Assembly (NCBI RefSeq): GCF_033949425.1
Contig: NZ_JAXAVX010000002.1
Coordinates: 372,001 to 436,000 of the forward strand
Reading direction: 5' to 3'
Length of the DNA: 64,000 nt
Origin: Patulibacter brassicae
GTDB lineage: Bacteria; Actinomycetota; Thermoleophilia; Solirubrobacterales; Solirubrobacteraceae
Shown: positions 27,697 to 35,931 of the stretch, piece after piece
Position numbering within the stretch: the first letter of the stretch is position 1
How the letters are laid out: each line of letters begins with the position of its first letter
Position numbers and translations under genes: made by a program
Notes under the pieces: generated by a model
What the model was told of the DNA's origin: nothing
Seen by the model: the letters and a program-made list of their open reading frames with translations, nothing else
Database searches by the model: none

Positions 27697-28467
27697 ATGG
27701 CTGACCTCGAGATCAAGAACCTGCACGTGAGCGTGGGGGAGAAGCAGATCCTCAAGGGTCTGGACCTCACCGTGAACAAGGGCGAGATCCACGCCCTCAT
27801 GGGCCCGAACGGCTCGGGCAAGTCGACGCTCGCGAACGTCATCATGGGCAACCCGGCGCTCGACGTGACCGAGGGCTCGATCGTCTGGAAGGGCGAGGAC
27901 ATCACCGAGGCCGACCCGGACGAGCGGGCGCGCAAGGGCCTCTTCATGGCCTTCCAGTACCCCGTCGCGATCCCGGGCGTGACGATCGTGAAGTACCTCC
28001 GGATGGTCATGAACGCCCACCGCGAGGAGCGCGGCGAGAGCGAGATCTCCCTGAAGGAGTTCCGGCAGGTCGTCCAGGGCGCGATGGAGCAGACGAACGT
28101 GCCGAAGGAGTTCGGCTCGCGCTACCTCAACGACGGCTTCTCCGGCGGCGAGAAGAAGCGCCTGGAGATGCTGCAGCTGGCGCTCCAGCGCCCCGACGTC
28201 GCGATCCTCGACGAGACGGACTCCGGCCTCGACGTCGACGCCCTGAACGTCGTCTCGCAGGCGGTGAACGCGGTGAAGGCCGAGAGCGACCTCGGCGTCC
28301 TCATCATCACCCACTACCAGCGCATCCTCCACCTCGTGAAGCCGGACCGGGTGTCGATCCTCGTCGACGGCCGGATCGTCCAGGAGGGCGGCCCGGAGCT
28401 CGTCGAGGAGATCGAGACCCAGGGCTACGCGAAGATCCGCGAGCGGGTCGCGGCCGGCCAGGCCTGA
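27697..28467 (+). CDS. sufC: Fe-S cluster assembly ATPase SufC
   Basis: A 256-residue ABC ATPase. Walker A GPNGSGKST is at residues 36-44; the signature NDGFSGGEKKRLEMLQL and DETDSGLDVDAL (Walker B/D-loop) are SufC-specific. SufC hydrolyses ATP to drive the SufBCD scaffold. It lies 84 bases after the Rrf2 gene and 5 bases before sufS. Its partners sufB and sufD are not here but about 18 kb downstream at 46307-49023. Confidence 0.96.
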   Translation: MADLEIKNLHVSVGEKQILKGLDLTVNKGEIHALMGPNGSGKSTLANVIMGNPALDVTEGSIVWKGEDITEADPDERARKGLFMAFQYPVAIPGVTIVKYLRMVMNAHREERGESEISLKEFRQVVQGAMEQTNVPKEFGSRYLNDGFSGGEKKRLEMLQLALQRPDVAILDETDSGLDVDALNVVSQAVNAVKAESDLGVLIITHYQRILHLVKPDRVSILVDGRIVQEGGPELVEEIETQGYAKIRERVAAGQA

Positions 28468-28472
28468 TCCCC

Positions 28473-29711
28473 ATGGCCTCGCCCGCCGTCCCGGCGCTCG
28501 ACGTCGCCGCCGTCCGCGCCCAGTTCCCCTACCTGGAGCGCGAGGACGACGTCGTCTACCTGGACAGCGGCGCGAGCGCCCAGAAGCCGCGCGCCGTCCT
28601 CGATGCGATGCACGAGTTCGGCGGGCGCCACTACGCGAACGTCCACCGCGGCCAGCACGTGCTGGCGCGGGAGGCGGACGCCGCCTACGACGCCGCGCGT
28701 GCGCGGGTCGCCGGGTTCGTCGGCTCCACGCCGCAGGAGACGATCTTCACCGGCAGCGTCACGCAGTCGCTGAACCTCGTCGCCCACAGCTGGGGCCGGC
28801 CGAACGTCCAGGCCGGCGACGAGGTCGTCATCACGCAGATGGAGCACCACGCGAACCTCGTGCCGTGGCAGCAGCTCTGCCTGCGCAACGGGGCGCTGCT
28901 GCGGTACCTCGAGGTCGACGAGCACGGCGCGATCGACCTCGCCCAGCTCGACGCGTTCCTCGCCGGCGGCCGCGTGAAGCTCGTGGCGATCGCGCACGTC
29001 TCGAACGTCCTGGGCACGGTCAACCCGGTCGCCGAGGTCATCGAGCGCGCGCACGCCGCCGGGGCGCTCGTCGCCGTCGACGGCGCGCAGGCCGTGCCGC
29101 AGCGATCGGTCGACGTCGCCGCGCTGGGCGCCGACTTCTACGGCTGGACGGGCCACAAGCTCTACGGCCCGACCGGCATCGGCGTGCTGCACGTGCGCCG
29201 CGAGCTGCTGGCGGAGATGCCGCCGTTCCTCACCGGTGGCGACATGATCCGGATCGTCGACTTCCACGAGACGAGCTGGGCCGACGGCGTCAACCGCTTC
29301 GAGGCGGGCACGCCGCCGATCGTCGAGGCGGTCGGTCTCGGCGCCGCGTGCGACTGGGTCGACGGGGTCGGGGGCATCGGCGCGATCCAGGCCCACGAGG
29401 AGCAGGTCACCGCCTACGCGCTGGAGCGGCTCGGCGCCGTCGACGGGATCCGGATCGTCGGCCCGGAGCGGGCCGAGGACCGTGGCGCGCTCGTCGCCTT
29501 CGCCGTCGACGGGGTCCATCCGCACGACGTGGCCGAGATCATCGCGCGCGACGGGGTCTGCGTCCGCGCCGGCCAGCACTGCGCCGAGCCGCTGCACCGC
29601 GCCCTCGGCATCCCCGCGACGACCCGCGCGAGCTTCGCCGCGCACACGACGCCGGAGGAGATCGACGCCCTCGTGACCTCGATCGGACGCGTGCTCGAGA
29701 TCTTCGGCTGA
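28473..29711 (+). CDS. sufS: SufS-type cysteine desulfurase
   Basis: A 412-residue class II cysteine desulfurase using PLP to take sulfur from cysteine for Fe-S assembly. The PLP Lys is in TGHKLYGPTG (about K229), the cofactor His in QMEHHANLVPW, and the persulfide Cys in RAGQHCAEPLHRALG (about C370). The short loop around the Cys is the SufS type that needs an activator; SufU is encoded about 1 kb downstream. Spacing from sufC is 5 bases. Confidence 0.95.
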   Translation: MASPAVPALDVAAVRAQFPYLEREDDVVYLDSGASAQKPRAVLDAMHEFGGRHYANVHRGQHVLAREADAAYDAARARVAGFVGSTPQETIFTGSVTQSLNLVAHSWGRPNVQAGDEVVITQMEHHANLVPWQQLCLRNGALLRYLEVDEHGAIDLAQLDAFLAGGRVKLVAIAHVSNVLGTVNPVAEVIERAHAAGALVAVDGAQAVPQRSVDVAALGADFYGWTGHKLYGPTGIGVLHVRRELLAEMPPFLTGGDMIRIVDFHETSWADGVNRFEAGTPPIVEAVGLGAACDWVDGVGGIGAIQAHEEQVTAYALERLGAVDGIRIVGPERAEDRGALVAFAVDGVHPHDVAEIIARDGVCVRAGQHCAEPLHRALGIPATTRASFAAHTTPEEIDALVTSIGRVLEIFG

Positions 29712-29741
29712 GCCGGTTCCGGGCGGCGCCCCGGTCCGCAG

Positions 29742-30557
29742 CTAGCGCACGCGATCCTGGAACCGCCGGACGCCCTCGAGCAGCTCGGGCGAGCGGAGGG
29801 CCATCCGACGGGCGTCGACGGCCCACGAGCGCTGCTCGTCGGTGAGCCGGCCTCCACCTCGCTCGAGCGCCCGCAGGATCGCGCGGTTCGCGTACTGGGC
29901 CGTCGGCGAGCGGGCGGCGACCGCGGTCGCCAGGTCGAGCGCGTGCGCGCGCAGCTCCTCGCCGGTGCAGCGGCGGTGCACGATCCCGGCGGCGTGGGCG
30001 CGGTCGGCGTCGAGCGCCTCGCCGGTGAGGAGCAGGTCGCGCGCGAGCGAGGCGCCGAGCACCGCGTGCATCCGGGCGAGCCCCTCGTGGGAGTAGACGA
30101 GGCCGAGCAGGGCCGCGGGCGCGCCGAGCCGGGCGTCGTCGGCGGCGACGCGCAGGTCGCAGGCGAGGGCGACCTCGAGGCCGCCGCCGAGCACGGGGCC
30201 GTGGAGGGCCGCGACGATCGGCACGGGGCAGCGGTCCAGGGCGCGGGCCGCGACCGGCTCGTGCGGCACGACGCCCGTGTCCGCGGAGACGGCGAGCGCC
30301 CCGCCGCTCGACGCGTCGAGATCGTGCAGGTCGTAGCCGGCGCAGAAGGCCGGGCCCTCGCCGCGCAGCAGCACGCACCGCGCCCCGTCGAGCCGCGCGA
30401 GCGCCTTCGCGATCGCGGCCTGCAGCCCGCCGTCGAGGGCGTTGCGCCGCGCCGGCCGGTCGAGGACGAGCTCGAGGACGCCGTCGGCAGGGCGCGCGAC
30501 GCGGAGCGGCGCGTCGTCGGCGGGCGTTGAGGGGGCGGTTCCGCGGTCGTCGGTCAT
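29742..30557 (-). CDS. enoyl-CoA hydratase/isomerase (crotonase) family protein
   Basis: A 271-residue crotonase-fold enzyme with ARRNALDGGLQ, GPAFCAGYDLHDL and HGPVLGGGLEVALACDLR forming the CoA/oxyanion pocket. It would act on an acyl-CoA thioester; the substrate is unknown. It is transcribed against the suf genes and sits between sufS and sufU, interrupting what is usually a continuous operon. ATG 30557 is chosen; a longer frame upstream would run into the sufU start region and adds only low-complexity sequence. Confidence 0.84.
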   Translation of the reverse strand: MTDDRGTAPSTPADDAPLRVARPADGVLELVLDRPARRNALDGGLQAAIAKALARLDGARCVLLRGEGPAFCAGYDLHDLDASSGGALAVSADTGVVPHEPVAARALDRCPVPIVAALHGPVLGGGLEVALACDLRVAADDARLGAPAALLGLVYSHEGLARMHAVLGASLARDLLLTGEALDADRAHAAGIVHRRCTGEELRAHALDLATAVAARSPTAQYANRAILRALERGGGRLTDEQRSWAVDARRMALRSPELLEGVRRFQDRVR

Positions 30558-30657
30558 GGTCGCGAGCACGGCATGGTGCCAGGCCCGGCCCACGAGGCGC
30601 GGTGGTGGCGGTCGTGCGAGCGCCGCGGGCCGGGGCCGGAGCGACGCACCTGCGACG

Positions 30658-31119
30658 ATGGAGGGGATGGACGAGCTGTACCGCGAGAACATCCTCGACC
30701 ACTACAAGCGTCCGCGGAACTGGTCCCCGCCGCTCGAGCCGCTCGAGCGGGTCGACCTGGAGTTCGAGGACAAGAACCCGTCCTGCGGCGATCAGCTGCG
30801 CGTGACGATCGAGCTCGACGACGAGCGCCGCGTGGCGGCCGTGCGCTTCGACGGCCACGGCTGCGCCATCAGCCAGTCGGCGGCGTCGATGGTCTCCGAG
30901 GAGCTCGCCGGCAAGAGCGTCGACGACCTCGTCCGCCTCGACCGCGACTTCGTCCTGGACCTGCTGGGCATCGACATCTCGGCGACGCGCATCAAGTGCG
31001 CGCTGCTGTCGCTGAAGGTCGTGCGCTCGGCCGCGCTCGGCGGCGCGGTGGACTGGGACGACGACGTGCCGGAGGCGGCGCCCCCCGCCGGCGGCACGGG
31101 CTCCGCCGCCGGCTTCTGA
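30658..31119 (+). CDS. sufU: SufU Fe-S scaffold / sulfurtransferase
   Basis: About 153 residues. DELYRENILDHYKRPRN is the conserved SufU N-terminus. Zinc/cluster ligands are Cys in NPSCGDQL with its Asp, in GHGCAISQSAASM and in RIKCALLSLKV. SufU accepts sulfur from SufS. Two in-frame ATGs lie at 30658 and 30667: the GGAGGGG before the second is too close to act as its ribosome site, so 30658 is used. The Gly/Ala/Pro-rich tail after residue 135 is not conserved. The transcript ends at a 14-bp hairpin. Confidence 0.93.
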   Translation: MEGMDELYRENILDHYKRPRNWSPPLEPLERVDLEFEDKNPSCGDQLRVTIELDDERRVAAVRFDGHGCAISQSAASMVSEELAGKSVDDLVRLDRDFVLDLLGIDISATRIKCALLSLKVVRSAALGGAVDWDDDVPEAAPPAGGTGSAAGF

Positions 31120-31170
31120 ACGAGGACGGGCCGTCCGCTCGGACGGTCCGCGCGGTGCGCCGTGGCGCGG

Positions 31171-31201
31171 GACGACGGACCGCGCTCCGCGGTCCGTCGT
31201 C
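31171..31201. terminator. bidirectional hairpin between sufU and the haem locus
   Basis: A perfect 14-bp stem (arms 31171-31184 and 31188-31201, loop CTC) lies between the convergent sufU and HtaA-like genes and overlaps neither coding region. Confidence 0.65.
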
Positions 31202-31207
31202 GGTCGC

Positions 31208-32554
31208 TCAGCGCGTCTTCGCCTTCGCCTTGCCGGTGACCTTGACGGTCCGGCTGACGGTCGCCTTGCCGGCGGTGATGCGGAGCTTCACGCTCGCCTT
31301 GAGGGTCCGGCCCTTGAGCCGGTTCGCGGCGGCCTTCGTCAGCTGCAGGCGAACGGCGGCCTGCTTCCCGGCCCGCACGGAGCGCGAGGCGACGACCCGC
31401 GCGGTGTAGCGCTTGCCACCGATCGTCACCTTGACGGACTTCGGCGCGACGATCCGGCAGGCAGGCCCGCCCTTCGCGCAGGTGACGGTCGCGACCGCCA
31501 AGCGGCGCCGCGCGTCGAGGGTCCGCGTGCGCTGCTTCGGCAGGGCGACGGACGGCATCGTCGTCGCGGGCGTGCTCGTCCCCGTCGGCGCCGTGCCCGG
31601 GTCGGGCGTGCCGGGGTTCGGCGTACCGGGGTCGGGGGTGCCCGGGGTGGGCGTCACCGGGCCGGTCGTGCCCGGGTCGGGGGTGCCGGGGTTCGGCGTC
31701 CCCGGGTCGGGCGTCCCGGGATCCGGGGTGCCGGGACCGCCGGGCTGCGTCGTGGTGGGGCCGACCGTGAACGGCAGCGGCGGCTTCTTCGCGTCGGCGG
31801 CGCCGCCCGACGTGTACCAGTACGAGCTCAGGCCGGAGTCGAGCTGGAAGTCCACGAAGGACTGCGGCCACGCCCCCCACCCGGGGTTCGTGCGGTTCTG
31901 CGGGGTCGACGTGCCGGTCTCCACCTCGACGCCCGCGTAGTCCGGCTCGACGGTGAAGCCGGCGGCGTCGAACGTGACGTTCCGGAAGGTCGCGACCTGG
32001 ACGCCGGGGACCTCCGGCAGGGGCTCCTTCACGGTCGGGTCCTCCATGCTGGCCGCCCAGCCGTAGAGGATCGCCTCGAGCGTGCCGGTGCCGTCCGCGG
32101 CGACGGTGAGCTTCGGGTCCTTGATGGTGAACGGCACCAGCCCGCCGTAGAAGTTCACCGACAGCTCGCCGGTCCACTGCACGACGGTGCTGCCGCCGCC
32201 CTGGGTGACGGCGCCGTCGTCGAACAGCCCGCGCTGCTCGTTCGTCCCGGCGATGTGCGCGGTGCGCGTGGCCCACGTCGGGGTCTGCTCGGCGCCGCCG
32301 ACGAGCTGGACGACGCGGACGTCGCCGTCGATCGCCTTGTAGGTCGCCTCGGTGCCGTCGGACGCGCCGGCCGAGAGGTAGTTGCTGCCGCCGAACGGCG
32401 GCTGGGACTGGATCTCCTCGTTGCCCAGCCACGTGAGCGTCGGGCCGGCGGCGGACGCGGCGGCGGTGCGTCCGCCGAGCAGCGCGAGCGCGAGGATCAG
32501 CGCTCCGAGCGCGGCGAGCGTCGCAGACCGCCGGGAGCGGATCGAGAGTGACAT
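31208..32554 (-). CDS. secreted HtaA-like haem-binding surface protein with Pro-rich linker
   Basis: A 448-residue exported protein. A signal peptide (LAALGALILALALLGGRTA) precedes an HtaA-like beta domain up to ~residue 240, recognised from the VPFTIKDPKL strand and the end LDSGLSSYWYTSGG. Next comes a rigid PGTPDPGT-type linker (~255-305) and a C-terminal Ig-like beta domain with one Cys pair. The canonical F-x-GH His of HtaA is replaced here by NFYGG. It likely captures haem at the cell surface for HmuT. The ATG follows AGGAGGAA, and a strong iron box lies 54 bases upstream, so it is a separate iron-regulated unit. Confidence 0.75.
   Translation of the reverse strand: MSLSIRSRRSATLAALGALILALALLGGRTAAASAAGPTLTWLGNEEIQSQPPFGGSNYLSAGASDGTEATYKAIDGDVRVVQLVGGAEQTPTWATRTAHIAGTNEQRGLFDDGAVTQGGGSTVVQWTGELSVNFYGGLVPFTIKDPKLTVAADGTGTLEAILYGWAASMEDPTVKEPLPEVPGVQVATFRNVTFDAAGFTVEPDYAGVEVETGTSTPQNRTNPGWGAWPQSFVDFQLDSGLSSYWYTSGGAADAKKPPLPFTVGPTTTQPGGPGTPDPGTPDPGTPNPGTPDPGTTGPVTPTPGTPDPGTPNPGTPDPGTAPTGTSTPATTMPSVALPKQRTRTLDARRRLAVATVTCAKGGPACRIVAPKSVKVTIGGKRYTARVVASRSVRAGKQAAVRLQLTKAAANRLKGRTLKASVKLRITAGKATVSRTVKVTGKAKAKTR
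31593..31742 (-). repeat. tandem 15-18 bp repeats encoding the PGTPDPGT linker
   Basis: About nine imperfect copies of a 15-bp unit (GGGGTGCCGGGGTCG-like) encode Pro-Gly-Thr-Pro-Asp/Asn repeats in the surface protein. Copy number is likely to vary between strains by slippage. The linker would hold the haem-binding domain away from the envelope. Confidence 0.8.
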
Positions 32555-32607
32555 GCGGTGATTCCTCCTCGTTCGACGCGACGTCGCACGTCGATGTAGG
32601 GTCGCCT

Positions 32608-32626
32608 AAAGGTTAGGCGAACCTAT
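32608..32626 (-). promoter_or_regulatory. DtxR/IdeR iron box upstream of the HtaA-like gene
   Basis: The 19-mer AAAGGTTAGGCGAACCTAT matches 14 of 19 positions of the DtxR consensus (TTAGGTTAGCCTAACCTAA). On the minus strand it overlaps the spacer of a possible promoter (TTCGCC, 17 bases, TACATC), an ideal place for repression by iron-loaded regulator. An AT-rich word like this is rare in this sequence. Confidence 0.75.
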
Positions 32627-32649
32627 CAGGAAGACCGCTGCGCAGGGGC

Positions 32650-32677
32650 CCTGGTCTTCGGGTACCCGAAGACCAGG
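32650..32677 (-). terminator. 28-bp perfect palindrome ending the hmuTUV-htaA operon
   Basis: Arms of 14 bp beginning CCTGGTCTTCGGGT are perfectly self-complementary. The hairpin lies 82 bases after the second HtaA gene stop and before the iron box of the next unit, separating the two haem transcripts. Confidence 0.6.
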
Positions 32678-32759
32678 CGGGTCGGGACGGAGGAGCGGCT
32701 CGGAGCTCCCGAGCCGGCGGGTGCTCGCCCGGTCGCGGGCGACCGGCGAGCAGCGCCGC

Positions 32760-33890
32760 TCAGGTGGCCGCGACGACCGTGAAGCTGATCGGGTCGAGCT
32801 CGGCGCCGGGGTTGTAGAAGCCGCCGAACGCCGGGACGCCGGACTCGGTGAGCTTCGCCGTGATGCCGCTCCACGTGACGTTCGTCCCGTCGAGCTTCCG
32901 CGTCGCCTTCGCGAGGTCGAGGTCGGCGACGATCAGGTCGACGTACGTCTTCACCTGCCCGCTCTCGCGGTCCTTGCTCGTGGCGTCGACGTGGAGCACG
33001 CCGCGCTTCGCGCCGGCGGCGATGACGACCCGCGGATTGCTGATCCGGACCTGCAGGTCGCCCTGATGGCCGTCGAACACGGCGGTGCCCTTGAAGCGGA
33101 CGTCGGTCGCCCAGGTCCCGCGGTTGATCGAGCCGCTGCCGCCGATGAAGCGGAAGCCGCCGTCCTGCGTGCGGATGGCGCCGTCGGCGGATCCGACGGT
33201 GCCCCCGGCGATCGGGCCCGTGATGTACCGGCGGAACGACGCGCGCACGCCCCAGTCGGCGGTGCCCGTCTGGACGACGGCGTCGGCCGCCGGGGCCGTG
33301 GGGTCCTGCGGGGCGGGGGTGCCGCTCGGCGTCGCCGTGGCCGACACCGCCGTCCGCAGGATGCCGCCGGCGGCGAGCTTCCGGACGCCCAGCGCGCTGC
33401 GGAGCTTGCCGGCGGCGGTCGGGGCGAGGACCCACGTGATCCGCGACCGGCGGCCGGTCGAGCCGTCGGCGCTCAGCGCGAGCCGGCCGCGCTTCGCCCG
33501 GGCCACGATGAGCGCGGGGCCGCCGCCGATCCGGGCGCGGAGCGTCGGCTTGTCGCTCAGGCGCAGCGTGATGTCGGAGATCGTCACCCGACGCGCGCCG
33601 CGCCGGAAGGTCAGGCCGTCGCGGCGGGCATGGTCGATCTTGCTCGTCGTGCTCAGGGAGCCGCCGGCGATGCGCAGCCGGAACCCGCCGCTGCGGCGCG
33701 TGACCTTGCCGGCCGGCGACACGCGGACGCCGGCGGCGGCGAGCTGGCGCGCGGCGACGCCGGAGAGCGTCGCGGTGGTCGTGCCGCCGGTGACCTTCGT
33801 GGTCGGCGTGGCGTCGGCGGCGAGCGCGCCGCCCGGGAGGGCCAGCGCGGCGGCGAGGCCGGTGAGGACGGCGGGGAGGCGAACGGTCAT
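32760..33890 (-). CDS. secreted HtaA-domain haem-binding protein
   Basis: A 376-residue exported protein. After a signal peptide (MTVRLPAVLTGLAAALALPGG) comes a beta-rich domain (~30-190) and then a clear HtaA domain: DWGVRASFRRYITGPIAGG, FKGTAVFDGHQGDLQVRISN and FGGFYNPGAELDPISF. The Tyr of SFRRY and the His of DGH match residues that bind haem in corynebacterial HtaA. There is no LPXTG or C-terminal anchor. It shares its whole architecture with the gene directly upstream, suggesting duplication. A GTG at 33902 would overlap the upstream stop; ATG 33890 gives a signal peptide starting MTV like its paralogue. Confidence 0.85.
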   Translation of the reverse strand: MTVRLPAVLTGLAAALALPGGALAADATPTTKVTGGTTTATLSGVAARQLAAAGVRVSPAGKVTRRSGGFRLRIAGGSLSTTSKIDHARRDGLTFRRGARRVTISDITLRLSDKPTLRARIGGGPALIVARAKRGRLALSADGSTGRRSRITWVLAPTAAGKLRSALGVRKLAAGGILRTAVSATATPSGTPAPQDPTAPAADAVVQTGTADWGVRASFRRYITGPIAGGTVGSADGAIRTQDGGFRFIGGSGSINRGTWATDVRFKGTAVFDGHQGDLQVRISNPRVVIAAGAKRGVLHVDATSKDRESGQVKTYVDLIVADLDLAKATRKLDGTNVTWSGITAKLTESGVPAFGGFYNPGAELDPISFTVVAAT

Positions 33891-33898
33891 CGGAAGGC

Positions 33899-35077
33899 TC
33901 ACGGGGTCGTGGTCGTGATGGAGAAGCTCACCGGATCGAGCTCCGAGCCCGCGGGGTAGAAGCCGGCGAACGCCGGGACGCCGGGCTCGGTCAGCGTGGC
34001 CGGGACGCCGGTCCAGGTGACGACGCCGCCGGCGCTCGTGCGCTGCCCGCGGGTGAGGTCCAGGCGCGCGAACGCGACGTCAGGATAGGCGACGACCTCG
34101 TTCGTATCGAGGCTCTTGCTGCGCACGTCGCCGCGGATCTCGCCCTCCGTGGCCCCGGAGGCGGCCACGATCCGGGGGTTCGTGATCCAGAGCCGCAGGG
34201 CGGCCGCCTCGCCGGCGCCGTGGCCCTCGGCGTAGACCGTGCCGCCGAAGCGGACGTCGACCGCCCCCGACGCCGGGTCGACGGTCCCGGAGGCGGTGCC
34301 GAAGCGGATCGTGCCGTCGGGGTTGCGGGTCGCCCCGCCGGAGGTCTCGATCCGCCCGTGCGCGATGCCGTGCTCGATGTAGCTGCGGAACGACGCGCGC
34401 AGGCCCCAGTCGGCGGCGCCGCCGAGCACGGTGCCCGCGGGCCGGTCGGGCGCGGGCGGCGCGGGCGCCGGGACGGGGATCGGCGTCGGGACGGTCGGGG
34501 CGCCGGTCCCCGGCGGCACGAGGTGCAACCCGACCGAGGCGACCGCGAAGCCGCCGGCGCGCAGATCGGGGACGGCCAGTCGCCGGCGCAGGGCGGCGGC
34601 CGCGCGTCCGGTGAGCGTCCAGGTCGACGGGCGCGTCGTCGCGGCCCGCCCGCCGGGCGCGACGGTGAAGGCGCGGCGCGCGATCCGCAGCACCGCGTGG
34701 CGGGCACCGCCGTCGATCCGGCCGGTGACGCGCGCGCTGCCGCGGCCGATGCGCAGCTGCAGGTCGCTGAGGCGGACGGTGCGGGCGCCGCGCACGAGCG
34801 CGAGGCCGTCGCTGGCGTGGTGCTCGACCGCCGCGACGGCGCCGACGCGGCCGCCGGTCGCGGCGAGCTCGATCCGGGGGCCGCGGCGGACGGCGTCCCC
34901 GAGCGGCAGCACGCGCACCCCGGCCCGGTCCAGGGCGCGGAAGCTCGTGCCGGCCGGTCGCACGGCGGTCGTGCCGGCCGTGACGGTGGACGGCGCTGCG
35001 GCGGTGGCGGGACCGGCGGCGGCGGCGCTGACGAGCAGCGCCGCGGCGGGGGTGACGAGGCGGCGGACGACCGTCAT
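33899..35077 (-). CDS. secreted HtaA-domain haem-binding protein (paralogue)
   Basis: A 392-residue exported protein with signal peptide VTPAAALLVSAAAAGPATA, an N-terminal beta domain and a C-terminal HtaA domain (DWGLRASFRSYIEHGIAHG, VYAEGHGAGEAAALRLWITN, FAGFYPAGSELDPVSF). The candidate haem ligands Tyr (SFRSY) and His (EGH) are kept. Its ATG overlaps the hmuV stop (ATGA) after a GGAGAAGGAG ribosome site, so it is translated with the haem transporter. It probably passes haem to HmuT. Confidence 0.86.
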   Translation of the reverse strand: MTVVRRLVTPAAALLVSAAAAGPATAAAPSTVTAGTTAVRPAGTSFRALDRAGVRVLPLGDAVRRGPRIELAATGGRVGAVAAVEHHASDGLALVRGARTVRLSDLQLRIGRGSARVTGRIDGGARHAVLRIARRAFTVAPGGRAATTRPSTWTLTGRAAAALRRRLAVPDLRAGGFAVASVGLHLVPPGTGAPTVPTPIPVPAPAPPAPDRPAGTVLGGAADWGLRASFRSYIEHGIAHGRIETSGGATRNPDGTIRFGTASGTVDPASGAVDVRFGGTVYAEGHGAGEAAALRLWITNPRIVAASGATEGEIRGDVRSKSLDTNEVVAYPDVAFARLDLTRGQRTSAGGVVTWTGVPATLTEPGVPAFAGFYPAGSELDPVSFSITTTTP

Positions 35078-35931
35078 GGTCGGGCTCCTTCTCCGTTGGG
35101 GGGCGGGGGGCCGCCGGGGGCGGCGGCGTCGGGGTCCGGGCTCGGCGCGCGGTCGCCGAGCCAGTCGACGTGCAGGGCGGTCCGGCCGCCGGGGTCGGCG
35201 GTGAGCGCGGCGTCGACCTGCCAGGTGCGCGCCAGCCGGTCGGCGGTGAGCACCGCGTCGGGACGTCCGGTGGCGACCGTCCGTCCGGCCTCGACGACCA
35301 CCACGGCGTCGGCGATCGCCGACGCCAGGGCGAGGTCGTGGACGACGAGCAGGACGCCGAGGCCGTCGTCGGCGAGACCGCGCAGCAGGCGCGCCATCGT
35401 CGCGGTCGCGCCGAGGTCCAGCGCCGACGTCGGCTCGTCGGCGATGAGCGTCGGCGCGCCCTGGGCGAGCCCGACCGCGAGCTGCACGCGCTGGAGCTCG
35501 CCGCCCGAGAGCGTCGTGAGCTCCCGGTCGGCGAAGACGGCGGCCTGCGCGCGCTCGAGCGCCTCATCGACGGCGGCGCGATCGGCGGCCGTCGGGCGCT
35601 GCAGCGGACGCAGCTGGGCCGAGCGCCCGATCGTCACGGCGTCCCGGACGGTGACGCCCGCGGGCACGTGGGGGCGCTGGGGCACGAACGCGCGCAGGCG
35701 GGCGAGGCGCCGTGGTCCGAGGCCGCGCAGGTCCTCGCCGCCCCAGCGGACGGTGCCCGCCGACGGACGCAGCATCCCCCCGGCGGCGCGCACGAGCGTC
35801 GACTTGCCGGCGCCGTTGGGACCGACGATCGCCAGGAGCTCGCCCGCGCGCAGCGCGAGGTCGCCGTGGTGGACGATCTCGCGCCCGCCGAGGCGCACCG
35901 CGACGCCCTCGGCCTCGAGCAGGACCGTCAC
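35074..35931 (-). CDS. hmuV: haem ABC transporter ATP-binding protein HmuV
   Basis: A 285-residue ATPase of the iron-siderophore/haem importer type: Walker A GPNGAGKST, signature LSGGELQRVQLA, Walker B LIADEPTSALD and the His switch VVHDLALA. It powers HmuU. The GTG start 35931 overlaps the permease stop (GTGA), and its own stop overlaps the first HtaA gene. The C-terminal ~25 residues are Pro/Ala-rich and unconserved. Haem rather than siderophore or cobalamin is inferred from the HtaA and HugZ neighbours. Confidence 0.9.
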   Translation of the reverse strand: MTVLLEAEGVAVRLGGREIVHHGDLALRAGELLAIVGPNGAGKSTLVRAAGGMLRPSAGTVRWGGEDLRGLGPRRLARLRAFVPQRPHVPAGVTVRDAVTIGRSAQLRPLQRPTAADRAAVDEALERAQAAVFADRELTTLSGGELQRVQLAVGLAQGAPTLIADEPTSALDLGATATMARLLRGLADDGLGVLLVVHDLALASAIADAVVVVEAGRTVATGRPDAVLTADRLARTWQVDAALTADPGGRTALHVDWLGDRAPSPDPDAAAPGGPPPPNGEGARP

